A stretch of DNA of 64,000 nt from NCBI GenBank assembly GCA_009760855.2, contig WPIO01000012.1, positions 1,517,501-1,581,500 on the forward strand. The letters are read 5' to 3'. Each line of letters starts with the position of its first letter. Positions within the stretch are counted from its first letter, which is position 1. Below, in pieces: positions 34,651-46,545 of the stretch. The DNA is from Cristatella mucedo. Its lineage: Eukaryota; Bryozoa; Phylactolaemata; Cristatellidae. The notes below the pieces were generated by a model, which had not been told where the DNA came from, searched no databases, and worked only from the letters and a program-made list of their open reading frames with translations. The translations under genes were made by a program, and so were the position numbers.

Positions 34651-34674
34651 AATGCTTTCGAATTCTCTCGTCAG

Positions 34675-34846
34675 GATCTGCGGGGACGGCGATCTGAAGA
34701 ACAACTGCGATTCACTCTGCTGTCGCCGAGGCTTCAGGACGACGTTCCACGTACGCAACGACAAGTGCAACTGTCGCTACTTGTGGTGCTGCAGCGTCGA
34801 GTGCGACGTGTGCAGCCGTAACGTCACCGAGCAGGTGTGCAACTGA
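34675..34846 (+). CDS. wnt11: Wnt11-like exon 5: cysteine-rich C-terminus and stop
   Basis: The acceptor is 'attctctcgtcag' (AG at 34673-34674). The first G completes Arg from exon 4, giving GTRDR-ICGDGD. The exon reads LKNNCDSLCCRRGFRTTFHV, then CNCRYLWCCSVECDVCSRNV and TEQVCN, stop TGA at 34844-34846. 'CDxLCCxRG', 'C.C...WCC.V.C..C' and the final 'VC' are invariant features of the Wnt C-terminal cysteine-rich domain. The frame also extends upstream of the acceptor through Ser/Gln-rich sequence, but no Wnt homology exists there and the phase match with exon 4 fixes the start. The spacer between the DR and the C is shorter than in vertebrate Wnt11. Confidence 0.95.
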
Positions 34847-36120
34847 TCGGAGCTCGTGAGCCGAGGGGCCCAGCGCCCGCACCAAAGCCTCGAACTCTAT
34901 GCGCAAGTGCTCTGCCCCCGTGCGCGCTCGCGCGCCGCCGTCTCGACGCCTCGGAGCGAAACGGAGACGCTGCCCGTTCGGCATCGCCGAAGACGACGAG
35001 TTCGAATTTGCTCAAGTGCAGCCTCGGCGGTCCAGGCTGCCTCGTGCGTGCGTGCACGCCTGCGGACCGCAGCAGCGAGGCGACGCCGACGCGAGTGAGC
35101 TCGAGCGGCCGACTGCGAGAGGCGATGCGAGTGAGCTCGAGCGGCCGACTGCGGCGGCGGCATCGACGAGCACATCTGGCAGATCCAACCGGACGTGGAG
35201 CCGCCAGCGAGTGGGAGCCGAAGCATCTGCGCGACTGAGCGAGCGAGCGAGCGAGTGGAGGCATCTTGGAGGCCGCTGCGACGGGCGGCGGCAGCAGCGG
35301 CAGGCGAAGCGACGGCCACTCGAGCGCCAGCCAGCGAGTGCCTGCAGCTGGTAGCCTGTCATGCGTGCCTGGACGTCGCTTCCTTCTAAGCGCGGAAGCG
35401 GATGAGCGCTGCTGCTAGAATCGTCGGGTTGCCCGTGGCGCGCGCCAGCTGCCTGCCGCCTGCCTCGGGCCGCCTGCGTCGTCAGCAGAACCCCGCGCTC
35501 GCTGGCTGGCTGCGGGCCCGAGGCGCGAGCGATCGCGGCAGCCGGCGATATTATGCTACGATTATACTGCTACTGCGATCGCGCGCTCGCCCCACTCGGA
35601 CTCTCGCCAGCTCACGGCTCATGGCACCGCCTGGTGCCGCCACCAGCTAAGGGCGGGCGACGACGACGCGCGCTCCGTGAATCGAGAGATTCGAGCTCGT
35701 CGAGCGCCTGAAGAATGGAGCCTCGTAGCCGATCGGCAGAGAGCTCTAGCGCTCAGCCGCATGGCCGATCGGCGCGAGTTCGTCGAGCGATCCGACGTGC
35801 TCCGACACGAGCGTGCGCAGCAAGTCTGCAGCCAGCCTCCGTATTCACACTCCAGGCCCCCTCCTACGTGCATTTATAGGTAACACCCTACACCCGCAGT
35901 AAAGGCAGCAAACCTTACCGAATTTTCTTTCCAAATATAGCTACCTAAGAGTACATGTCGCCGACTCTTTCTGTACATGAGATCGAGTTCGCATGCGATT
36001 CTCCCTGAAGCGTGTTTCGGCTCCGACATCCGAAATGGCGTGCGATTCTAGAGACCCCAGAACTCTTGACTTTGGTGCTGTCTGCCAAAAACTTGCACCC
36101 TCTGCACTCGTGTCCTCTGC
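34847..36120 (+). other. Wnt11-like 3' UTR and downstream CpG-rich flank
   Basis: GC-rich to about 35.7 kb. No AATAAA occurs on the + strand in this stretch, so the poly(A) site cannot be placed. It includes a direct repeat at 35090-35156. Confidence 0.5.
35090..35156 (+). repeat. Direct repeat, two ~33-bp units
   Basis: 'gcgagtgagctcgagcggcc' plus 'gactgcg' occurs twice in the presumed Wnt 3' UTR. Confidence 0.85.
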
Positions 36121-36121
36121 A

Positions 36122-36275
36122 CGCCGAGCTGTTTGGTCCAGCGGTTAAGGTGCTCGCCCCGACCAAGGTCTGGCTGAGGTCGTGGGCTCGAGCCCCGAGG
36201 CATATGTGAAGCGCCTGGATAGAGATTAAGTTCTCTTTGGGCGCTATACAAATGAATTATTTATTTTATTTTTTT
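36122..36275 (+). mobile_element. tRNA-derived SINE, family S1 (reference copy)
   Basis: Head 'gagctgtttggtccagcggt' with A-box, B-box GGGCTCGAGCCCCGAGG. The tail from 36205 is 'tgtgaagcgcctggatagag' then 'attaagttctctttgggcgc' and 'tatacaaatgaattattt', with a T/A-rich end. This is the best-preserved S1 copy. Its tail is homologous to the LINE tail (see findings). Confidence 0.92.
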
Positions 36276-36429
36276 ATTCATCACTCGTCTGTGTGATCCT
36301 CCTACCGACTGCCTCCCTGTTAGATGCAATGCCACAACACTACGCTAGCCAACATCCTTGACTAGTTTGCATCTCCAACTAAGCGACGTGTCCGTCCACA
36401 CCCAGACGCCCTCTCGTTTACGGCTGACA

Positions 36430-37480
36430 TTAATAATCATAATAATAATAATACATTTTTATAGCACCCTCAGAGAACTTGGTACCTCTCAGCACTTTGC
36501 AGATGCTGACAAGAAAGCATGGCCAAATAATTAGTTTATTGGTTACATTCCCAATGTCATCAAGCATAACATTGTAAATGTGATATGCACAGGGTCAACA
36601 TGTAGGCATGGTTAGCAGCAGCAGGCGCAGTGTCAGGATGTATAATAAGAAAACGGAAAATTCACAACGATCCAATGAAAGCTGTAATAAACAGGTGTGT
36701 GTAAGCTTCTTTTTAAATGTATACAGGGCATGAGATACGTGAAATCTGTCGGGAGTAAGCTCCAGGCTTTGGGAACATGTGAACTAAAGGTAAGGTCTCC
36801 AAAGATGTTGAGGTTCTTACGAGGTACGGCTAAACGATATTTGAGCTAGAACAGCGGGTTGTCCTATCTTTGTCTGGTGGGGAGTAGATCTTCCTATAGG
36901 TAGCTGGAGCCAGACAATGAAGGGACCTAAAGGAAGTGACCAAATCTTAAAGCTTTCGCATGCTTGATTGGAAGCTCGTGCAGGTCGGCGAGAAGTGGTG
37001 TGATGTGGCAACTGCGACGCTCGCGACAAACAAGCCTAGCAGCAGAGTTTTGCACCAAGTGTAAGCTCTTGATTTAACATGCCGGTAGACCAGTAAGCAG
37101 CGAGTTACAAAAGTCGAGACGGGGTGTTGCAAACGCATAGACCACTTCGGATGTAATATCCCTGTCTAAGCAAGCCCGAGTTTTAGCAATGTTATACAGC
37201 TTAAAGCAGATAGGCTTAATTGTGGAGCTGATGTGGTAATATTGTGAAAGGTCACTTTGGAACAGGACACCTTGATTACATATAGATGCAACGGGAGATA
37301 TGCTGGCGGAGCCGATTTTGAGCGATACAATTTCCAGTTGATTTGTCCATAACTCGTAAATTGGTTTTATTGTCCTTTAATTTCAGAAAGTTTGCTGCCA
37401 TTCATGTGCGGATATCAGCAATACATGATGCAAGGGTGTGTAGACAATTCGACGCGCTGGAGGGCTTGGAGGTACCAAAG
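36430..37480 (-). mobile_element. CR1/L2-like LINE, 3' ~1 kb
   Basis: Begins with (AAT)n and a tail complement at 36460-36490. It passes through the LLADLH-type region (36960-37010) and ends in the post-YADD segment near 37380-37480 ('tttcagaaagtttgctgcca'). Multiple frame breaks. Confidence 0.88.
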
Positions 37481-37889
37481 TAAAGGTGGACCATATAGAA
37501 AGCAAAGAATACCATGCACATATAGAAAGCAAAGAATATCGAAGAAGCCTTGAAAAGGTGGCCAAAATATTCAAGAGTCACTGTCCACAACTTGGCATTT
37601 GAGGATTATTACAAGTCGTATCAATCAATTTTAGCTAAGGCTAATTACTATTGCATAGCAAAATAGTCGAATAAAAATCGATAAGCCATACATTTTAATG
37701 TCCATTATTTACCATGCATATTATTAACAGCCCACAAACGGGCATACTGCATTAGCAGAGAACTCCTACACATTGCTCATTGGTACGATTACGAACGGAT
37801 TATGAACTCCCGCGTCCTCACTTCCGCCTCTGCCCCACTGAAACCTCAAAAAGTGACCCAGATCTTTATCTCGCTCCTACTTTGCGCCT

Positions 37890-38168
37890 GTCTCTGTGGA
37901 GCGTCAGAATACGACCGTCAAGCCAGTTCACGCCTTTGAGACGTCGTGTCTAGATTACTGCGATTCTCTCCGTTCTGGACTTTCGGCCCTCCGTGCCCTT
38001 TTTCGCCTGAAACTGGTCCAAAAGCTCCAAAAGTGGCTCGTTTGTCGTCAATTGCGTAGCTGCCACGTTTATCGTTTGTCGTCAATTGCGTAGCTGCCAC
38101 ATTAGCGGACTTCTGTATTAACTTCCATTGCACTTGCTCCCTGTCAAGCATCGAGCCGACTTTGCTGT
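37890..38168 (+). mobile_element. Degenerate LINE fragment, second subfamily
   Basis: 'gcctttgagacgtcgtgtct' then 'agattactgcgattctctcc' and 'ttgctccctgtcaagcatcg' read as decayed F(V)TSRLDYCDSLL and HLLPVKHRADF segments. It contains a 37-bp direct duplication (38034-38060 and 38071-38097) and is cut off by the (TC)n array. Confidence 0.65.
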
Positions 38169-39116
<948 letters not shown>

Positions 39117-39146
39117 AGCTGTTGCAGTCCGCAACACTCGCCAGCG

Positions 39147-39147
<1 letters not shown>

Positions 39148-39178
<31 letters not shown>
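39148..39178. repeat. (CTGC)n repeat
   Basis: Seven to eight CTGC units just after the (TC)n array. Confidence 0.9.
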
Positions 39179-39182
<4 letters not shown>

Positions 39183-39310
39183 TGACCTCCTTACTCCTCC
39201 AGTGGAATCTTGCATTGTCCAGCCAGTTTCTCGGCTCCCAGTCATTTCGCCGTTGCCTTTCGAACTAAATTAAAAGTTTTTGGTGATTGAACCTTCAGTT
39301 CACAATCATT

Positions 39311-39353
39311 GAAACTCTGTAACTCGCCTTTGGCCATTGTCATCGCGCGCATT
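39311..39353 (+). repeat. Target-site duplication, left copy
   Basis: Starts 'gaaactctgtaactcgcc' and ends 'cgcgcgcatt'; 36 of 43 positions match 39774-39816. Confidence 0.85.
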
Positions 39354-39773
39354 AATAATAACATTAATAATAATACACTTGATAAAGCGCCCTCAGATAA
39401 CTCAATCTCTCTCTAGGTGCTGTACGTGTGCTGCAAAGGAAGCACGATCGAATGGTGAGTGGTATCATACTTAACAAACAACAAGAATAACATGGTTAGG
39501 GGTGACATACATGCACAGGTCAGCATGCAAGCGTGGTTAGTGGCAGCATGAAACAGTGTCAGCACGTATAAGCACATACAAACGAATTGCAGGGACCCAC
39601 TGAATGCTTTCATAAATAGGTGCGTTTTTAATTTCTTTTTAAATGCCGTCAAGTTAGAGGGTGTCGTGACAGAAGTCGGGAGTGAGTTCCAGGCTTTGGG
39701 AGCATAGGAACCAAAGGCACGGTCTCCAAAGGATTTGAGGTTTGTACGAGGTGCAGGTAAACAGTTTGATTCC
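39354..39773 (-). mobile_element. LINE 3' fragment with flanking target-site duplication
   Basis: (AAT)n and tail complement at 39354-39420, ending 5'-truncated at 'ggtaaacagtttgattcc'. It is bracketed by 43-bp direct repeats 39311-39353 and 39774-39816, so both insertion boundaries are defined. Confidence 0.92.
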
Positions 39774-39816
39774 GAAACCCTGTAACTCGCATCTGGTCAT
39801 TGCAATCGCACGCATT
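39774..39816 (+). repeat. Target-site duplication, right copy
   Basis: Starts 'gaaaccctgtaactcgca' and ends 'cgcacgcatt'; it pairs with 39311-39353. Confidence 0.85.
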
Positions 39817-40991
39817 GACGTTGAGATCACATACGCATCTCAGTAAATACGCATCCGCTAAATATTACGCTTTCGTTCTTCAGCCGATCAGGGATCTTTT
39901 CTGTTCTCTTCCTTCGCGCTGTGCGTGCCTGCTGATTTGCACGTGATTCAGTGCATGTTACGAGCCAGTGTTATTTCCCACTAACCGATGGGTTTGAGCG
40001 TTTTCTTGTGCCCTTTGCATGCTTGCCTTGCAGATTGATACACTGCATGGCCGTAGCCGCTGATTTCTTTCTCTTGCAGCGAATTGAACAGCGTCAGGAT
40101 ACTTTTTTACTTATGTCGCTATACGTATGAACAATTATTGCTTCTATACACGGTCCTCTTGCACTTTGGCCAGTATGCCTCCACCTGGTAATGACACGTG
40201 AGTCATTTAAAGAGTCTCATCTGGGCTTCTAGTACTGAATCCAATCACAAAAATGACCCCCAATCACTCACAATCTCGTTCGCAGAGGAGTCACGCACCT
40301 ACGAAGACAGCCAGCCGGTCATTCAAATCGCTATGGTCGCTATGGTCCTTTTCCGGTCACACAGGATAGCTTGGAGCGGGTGGTAATGTGGTTAAGGCTG
40401 CGCCATGGAGGGAAAGCCCGAGCCTAAAGCTTTCGCGAGTGCCCCTTGTGTATCACATTCGCATTCATTGAAGCAGCCTTGGCGCACCTGGTGCATGCAT
40501 AAGAAAGCTGTCAGCTGCTCGACCGTAGGAGCCTTGTGAATCGATCAAGGCTTGACGCTTGACTTGGCGCTCTGATTTTCCCACGTGGCCTTTTTTCTGC
40601 TCAGCTCATTTGTGAGTGGGCAGCGTCCTTTTTTTTATCACGTTCCCGTTGCCCGAAACGCGGGTCGAAGTGCGAAAAAGCAACTGGAATTTACCGAAGA
40701 TCGGGGCAACAGGCTCTTCGAGCTGGATTGCTTCTGCAAATTTCCACTGGTCCTCTGGCCGCTTGTCTTGAACTGAAAGCAAGTCGACATAGCGAAAACG
40801 TATTAGAGGTTACCGGAAGACAAGTGATTTTTGTCATTTTCACTACTAAGCAGCCTATTCAACGCGGAGCGCTCAGTAGACAAGTGCAACGCTCAGCGAC
40901 TACCGCGATCAGTTATGCTGCCCAGTGCGGCATACGCTTCGTCCTCCTCCGTTCGCTTTTCTTCCCGCTCCCTCTCTCTTGCTCTCTCCAC

Positions 40992-40993
40992 AT

Positions 40994-41018
<25 letters not shown>
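40992..41018. repeat. (AT)n microsatellite
   Basis: Uninterrupted TA run. Confidence 0.95.
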
Positions 41019-41025
<7 letters not shown>

Positions 41026-41204
41026 ACTGTATATATGCCGTCTCTGTCGCAATCTCGCTATCAATCTTACGCGCTCGCTCTCTTCCTTTCTCTCCGTCTC
41101 TCTTTTGTTTCTTTATGATTCCACCCATCCATCTGTCTGACCGGTTATCTATGGATCTATCTATCTCTATTGCCGTGGACGTATCATAAAATATCTATGT
41201 ATCA

Positions 41205-41290
41205 TCCATTCAGCAAATGTAAAGCGCCTAGAAAGAGATTAAGTTCTCTGAGGGTGCTTTATCAAGTACATTATTATTATTATTATTCTT
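41205..41290 (+). mobile_element. LINE 3'-tail fragment
   Basis: 'gcaaatgtaaagcgcctaga' then 'aagagattaagttctctgag' and (ATT)n. Only the terminal ~85 bp are present; followed by (CT)n arrays. Confidence 0.9.
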
Positions 41291-41294
41291 GCTC

Positions 41295-41830
<536 letters not shown>

Positions 41831-41847
41831 ATAGAAGACATATATAT

Positions 41848-42020
41848 AATTAGTCGTCTCTCGTCACTTCGCGCTTCGACTTTTGCGGCTTTACTTTTTC
41901 GCTGTTTTGTCAAATGTAATCATTTAAAATGTTGATCGAGATAGTGAAAATGATACAGCGCGAGCTCAATTGTCTGAGTCAACTATACAACCATGTGTTA
42001 CAATTAAAGCTACTGAACGT
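41848..42020 (+). mobile_element. Pogo/Tigger-like element fragment
   Basis: 'agtcgtctctcgtcacttcg' onward matches the left end of 45119-45618, including 'gttgatcgagatagtgaaaa' and 'tgtctgagtcaactata'. The right end is missing. Confidence 0.75.
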
Positions 42021-42246
42021 ATGGAGTGTAGGCCTATGTTTTCGATCACCCCCCCCCCCCGCGCAAATCCTTCGATGCCAGGTGCAGCCGCTCGACCACT
42101 CCTTGTGTGCGGGCAAGAACTTTTCCAAAAAATCTGGCGTAGTGAAAAAAGCCAATGAAAATTCTGTGGATATACATATATATTTCAAAAAATTTTCACA
42201 AACTAAAATTTTTCCGCGTGCATAAAGCATAATCCCATCTAGCTCA

Positions 42247-42530
42247 TTACGCAACGACAACTACTCTCCTGGTGCCGACCATGGCTCATCCTTTACAGCG
42301 GTCCTGAGCTGCTACTTCCAAGTAACTCACTACCTCAAATGCTCTCCTGACTCTGCTATGCTTACCACTTTCTCTTTGTTGCTTTAGAGGAAGTCTATTG
42401 CCTACCTAATGCGTACCGACAGCCGCGTAGGCTGTGAGTGCATTATACAGAACTCTTCTGCGAAACACCCGCGCGGTCTTTACGGCTTTGTGGAGCTACA
42501 GACGAAGATACATTATACTACGCATACTTT
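42247..42530 (+). mobile_element. R3 interspersed repeat
   Basis: Colinear with 25076-25355 ('cgcaacgacaactactctcc' to 'cagacgaagatacattata'). Substitutions are scattered along it. Confidence 0.85.
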
Positions 42531-42714
42531 TATGCAGGACGCGTTTAGAACGTCACGTGGTCAGGTGTTAAGCGTCGGCATTCATTTTCCAGCTAGAATA
42601 ATTGCTTTTCCAAGAATAATGAGGTCCAATGTATAGGGCATATAACACTTGAAATGAAAATGTTTCATAAAATTAGTCAGTTCCAAGAACAAAAGTCAGA
42701 AAATAAATAAATGA

Positions 42715-42892
42715 ATAAATCCTAGCTGATTTAACAGCCTCTTTTGTATAGCGACAGAAGAGCCTTTACGGCTATCACCACCGCTTGCAGTGGCGATAAA
42801 GGATCGCCCCGCCGCAGGAATCGAACCCACGACCTCGGGACCGAGGCCGTGAAAGCAACCGCCTTACCTAGTGTGCCATCAAGTACGCTAGA
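42715..42892 (-). mobile_element. tRNA-derived SINE, family S2
   Basis: The complement shows the tail ('agctgatttaacagcctctt'), the body ('ctatcaccaccgcttgcagt') and a B-box complement ('ggaatcgaacccacgacctc'). The A-box lies near 42865-42880. Well preserved. Confidence 0.92.
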
Positions 42893-44639
42893 AGGGATTG
42901 ACCGTGCGAATGCCCGCTGTGAGCGGCAGCGCTGGAAGTGAGAGGGACATCCGTCTCACCTAAATACTCAGCCTATCTTATTCAGAACCACTCATGGGTC
43001 GTAACTGAAACTCATGTTTATTTTTAAAGTTAACTGTCACGACGCAGCGCATGGTATTCGGTTGAAGCGCCAGCTCACAGCGAGCATGCAGAAGTTTACT
43101 GCTATCACACTTCCAGATGTCTATGGATTGAGGACAAACACAGCTGCGTTTTAACCGCACTGACCTTTCATAGTTTCAACATGTTTCCTATAAATATTCC
43201 TGTTTGAATTTCGGCTTCTAGAGCTAAAATTCACTAGTTATATAGGCCACTAGAGAGCAATTCGATTTGCTTTTGGTTGTCAGACTCGACAGTTTCAGCC
43301 GGCCCAATGGAGTCGTGGATCCATTTTCTAAACCTCTTTTGTAATTCATGGATACTTGCATAGTCGCAAACTCTGCTCATTTTTTAGTGGCATTCTCCGC
43401 GTACTATTAGCCACTGAGAAATGGGAAGAAATGGTTGTGCTCGTGAAATATCCGCTGGCGCGTGAGTGTGCTTTCTTTTAATGTCTGCATATCGCCCTAT
43501 AATCACATTCTCTCTCTACACGCATTGAAAATCGTATGACTGAAGCCATGCATATAGACAGGTTCTATTGAATCTGGAAATCTGGTTCTGCCTAACGAAT
43601 ATATTTCGAAAAAGTAACGGAAAGACTTATGTTTTTTATCGCTTTACCGAACGCCGTAGTTTTGGTGCACAACTAGTCTTCCTACAAGTTTTCGTGGCGC
43701 GAGCTGAAGAGCTAAGGAATGAGCATGTACACGAGCTCGCATCCGGGCTTGTATAACGGAAATGGAGTCCTTTTCCGCTTGATTAATGCTTCCATTCCAC
43801 AAAGGACACGTCTCACGTTGGTCTTGGGAGATAGCATTGCCCTCAGGCGTAGTAAACAAGCATCTTACGGCTGCTCCGTGTCAATATATAAAAGAAGAGA
43901 AAATGCTTATTGTGTGGCTCTCGGATCACAATCCTGTGCGCTCTCCTGCTCCAAAGGCAAATGGTCTTGGCCAATCTCCAATATCAGGGCGCGGAGAGAG
44001 CATGTTCGAGCACAACGAGAGCGCACGCTGAGAGCAAGCACTGAGAGCAGTTACCTAATTTTAGGCCGACTCATTCGCCTGTTCTCAGTGCACTACAACT
44101 GCTGCTCCGTACGCCAGTCTGTGTCTGCATTTAGCTAAACCACTAGACTCCGGAGCAGGAGAGCACGAGCTGTTTTTTTTCCTGCGAGGCAGCGAAGTAG
44201 TCCAACTTTTCTTAAATAGATTGGGTCCACGTAGCTGTCATGGCGAGCCCCGGCGAGGGACGCAGTGAGATTAAAACGCGAGCAAACTAGACTCTTAGCG
44301 TCAATAGCCACAGGCAAATGCATTCGAGTAAACTCGCCAAAAGTACCTCGTTTGGTTCCGAGGCGCCATGTTACAAAATTACCCGACCGATTTTATGTAG
44401 TGCCCGGGTAGGGGGAATGGCGCACGAATTTCTCTATACATACATTAATCCTCCCGTTGCTTTCTGCGAACCGAATGGGAAGACGGCCACGCCGCGCTGA
44501 GCATCAGCTTGAGAGATGCAGCCCCTAAGGCTCGACGCTACGGTGGGAGCAAGATAAGAACGCACCAAGAGCACATTCAGAGGTCAGAGAGAGCGCGCTG
44601 AGTGCGCATTGAGAGCACACTCACTCGCGTCACCGTACG

Positions 44640-44805
44640 TCCTAGGGTCTTAGCTCAGCGGCGAGGTGCTCGCACTTCACCATCCAGGTCGTTGGTTCGA
44701 GTCCTGCAGTAGGAAATACTTTTAATTCCCGCTGAAAGCGGTGGAAATTAGCATTTATGCTCTTCTGCCCCCATATAAGTTAGGTGGTTAAATAAATTAC
44801 TTCCG
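44640..44805 (+). mobile_element. tRNA-derived SINE, family S2 variant
   Basis: Head 'tcttagctcagcggcgaggt' is a near-canonical A-box and 'ggttcgagtcc' a canonical B-box at 44694-44704. The body is 'cgctgaaagcggtggaaatt'. The acceptor-stem positions do not pair properly, so it is not a functional tRNA gene. Confidence 0.85.
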
Positions 44806-45118
44806 CCCTTCAATCGAGTTATGGCTATTGTCCGCTATTCGCGATACTAATATGACTTCAACAGGATGTAAAATAACTTAGCGCTAATAACTGATAGATT
44901 TCCTCTCCTTGAGTCATATTCTGACTGAAAAACTGCGATTCATTTAGCCGTTCCATGGCATTTTATTAAATCTATTTTAGTTAATCTTGCTATTACATGT
45001 TATCACAATTTTGTTTGATGCTAAATTATTTGGCGGCCCTGTGATGTTGATTGAGACTTCAGAGCATCATGTACAAGTCTTTTCGCTATATTGTATAAGT
45101 ACTGTGCAGATATATATG

Positions 45119-45618
45119 CAGTCGTCCCTCGCCACTTCGTGATTCGACTTTCGTGGCTTCACTCTGTCGCGGTTTCTTCAAATATCTTTATTAACAAGTT
45201 GATCGAGATGGTGAAAATGAGACAGCTCGCTTGGTTGTCTGAGTCAATTACAAACCCCTGCATCACAATTAAAATTAAAATTACTGTACATACGGGCTTA
45301 GTGGTTGTGTGTAAAAACTGCATGTGTTTAATTAAATGTACACTAATAATGATATATTTTCACCGCCTTATACGTCTTATTATCCCTTACTTTCTCTAAT
45401 ATATTGGGTAATACGGTTGTAATGGTGACTAAAAGAGTGTTATTTCATGTCGAAAAGGCTCTAATAATGTTACGACCGAGTTAGAGGGTCGTGAACCAGT
45501 TTTCTATGCTCTAGTTACGAAAATATTCGATTTATGAATAAAGAATCGTACTTCGCGAAAATTCACTCATCGCGGTAGAGTCTGGAACCGATTAACAGCG
45601 ATAAACGAGGGACGACTG
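45119..45618 (+). mobile_element. Pogo/Tigger-like non-autonomous element
   Basis: The left end is CAGTCGTCCCTCG and the right end is its complement, CGAGGGACGACTG. TA follows at the right and TG (a mutated TA) precedes at the left, as expected for a Tc1/mariner-superfamily TA target. It is 500 bp with no transposase frame. The CAGTCGTCCCTCG terminus resembles published Tigger/pogo ends. Confidence 0.85.
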
Positions 45619-45954
45619 TACGTCTAATTTCACGAATCATGTTTCCAGCTTGGCGGAACCTCCCCGTCGGTCTGTGCCTTTACTCAGCTAAGTGGGACTC
45701 AAACTTCGGAAGTCCTTACCAGATTCTTTCCGCCGAGGCTACGCGCACGCGCGCTCGCTCGGCTCAGACGCTTTCCCTCATTTCAAATCTAATTTCTGCT
45801 CACGTCTGCTTTCGGCCAACTAAAATTTCAAAAATGCGTGCTTTTTTAGGTAGTTCGCTTAAGAATGGGAAGGGGGAGTACTGGGACCTGTAGCCCCCTC
45901 TGAAAGCAACTAGAAGCGGCAGTCACAGCTCGCCGAAAAAGCCCCTTGGCCATC

Positions 45955-46115
45955 CTTACGGTGGTCGCTTTTCACGACCTCGGCCCCGAGGTCGTGGGTT
46001 CGAATCCTGCGGTGGATGATTCTGTATCGCCGCTGCCAGCGGTGATGATAGCCTTAAAGGCTCTTCTGTCGCTATACAAAAGAGGCTGCTGAATCAGCTA
46101 GTATTATTACTATTA
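45955..46115 (+). mobile_element. tRNA-derived SINE, family S2
   Basis: B-box GGTTCGAATCC at about 45997, body 'gccagcggtgatgatagcct', tail 'gctatacaaaagaggctgct' then 'gaatcagctagtattatta'. Confidence 0.92.
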
Positions 46116-46545
46116 TGCCGGTAGACCGTCTTTGGCGGGTATCGGGTTTCCGAGTAGGAGCTACCAGGACTTTCTCTGCGGCGTGCGTTCGGCAGTCGTT
46201 TTTATAAAGTATTTTGCCGGTGAGTGGCTGCCACTCTGTAGCTTGACACTCTCCAAGCAGCAGGTACGCGATAACACGCTGAACAGCGAAACGGGCTCAA
46301 AGACGTTCATTCACACGGACGCCGCCGCAACGGGCCAGTACGCGACTGCCCTGCGCGGCTTCGACGGGACTCGCCGTGTCTTTACTGCCCGTTACTTACA
46401 TATCGCTGTCATAAATCGCAACATCCCATAAACCAACGACAGTGTCATAATCTCAAACTAGCCACACAATCATTTTCTGTTTTTAGACAAAGCTGAAAAG
46501 GTGCACGCGTGCCGCGTCTTTGGGGCGCGTGTTGCCCGTCGGTTT

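Larger units (their letters stand above)
30552..34674 (+). other. Wnt11-like intron 4
   Basis: 4123 bp, CpG-rich in its second half. It contains a triplicated C-rich 34-bp repeat (31955-32070), a G18 run (32781-32798), a 24-bp tandem repeat (33614-33697) and CAG/CTG-rich sequence just before exon 5. No LINE or SINE is visible in it. Confidence 0.8.
23182..34846 (+). other. wnt11: Wnt11-like gene, complete coding span (five coding exons)
   Basis: A secreted Wnt ligand (palmitoleoylated glycoprotein acting on Frizzled receptors). The exons are 23182-23294, 23424-23662, 23814-24154, 30280-30551 and 34675-34846, joined by four GT-AG introns of 129, 151, 6125 and 4123 bp. The exon total is 1137 bp, which is 378 codons plus stop, normal for Wnts. 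Assignment to Wnt11 rests on 'IEWLG' after the signal peptide, 'F.D.RWNCSSI', 'GTREQAYVYALASAMLTYWV' followed by ACA, 'LHNSAVGRQ', and a C-terminal SPDYC...GTRDR segment. The CpG-rich domain (22.5-35.7 kb) covers the gene. Confidence 0.93.

Noticed and set aside
40380-40460. A tRNA-like head ('ggtggtaatgtggttaaggc')
   Set aside because: Only an A-box-like string; no B-box at the right distance.
43935-44175. A transposon with inverted ends near 'ctctcctgctcc' and 'ggagcaggagag'
   Set aside because: Only about 12 bp match and no boundary or duplication is visible.
44645-44715. A functional tRNA gene
   Set aside because: The A and B boxes are good but the acceptor stem does not pair, and the sequence continues into the S2 SINE body.
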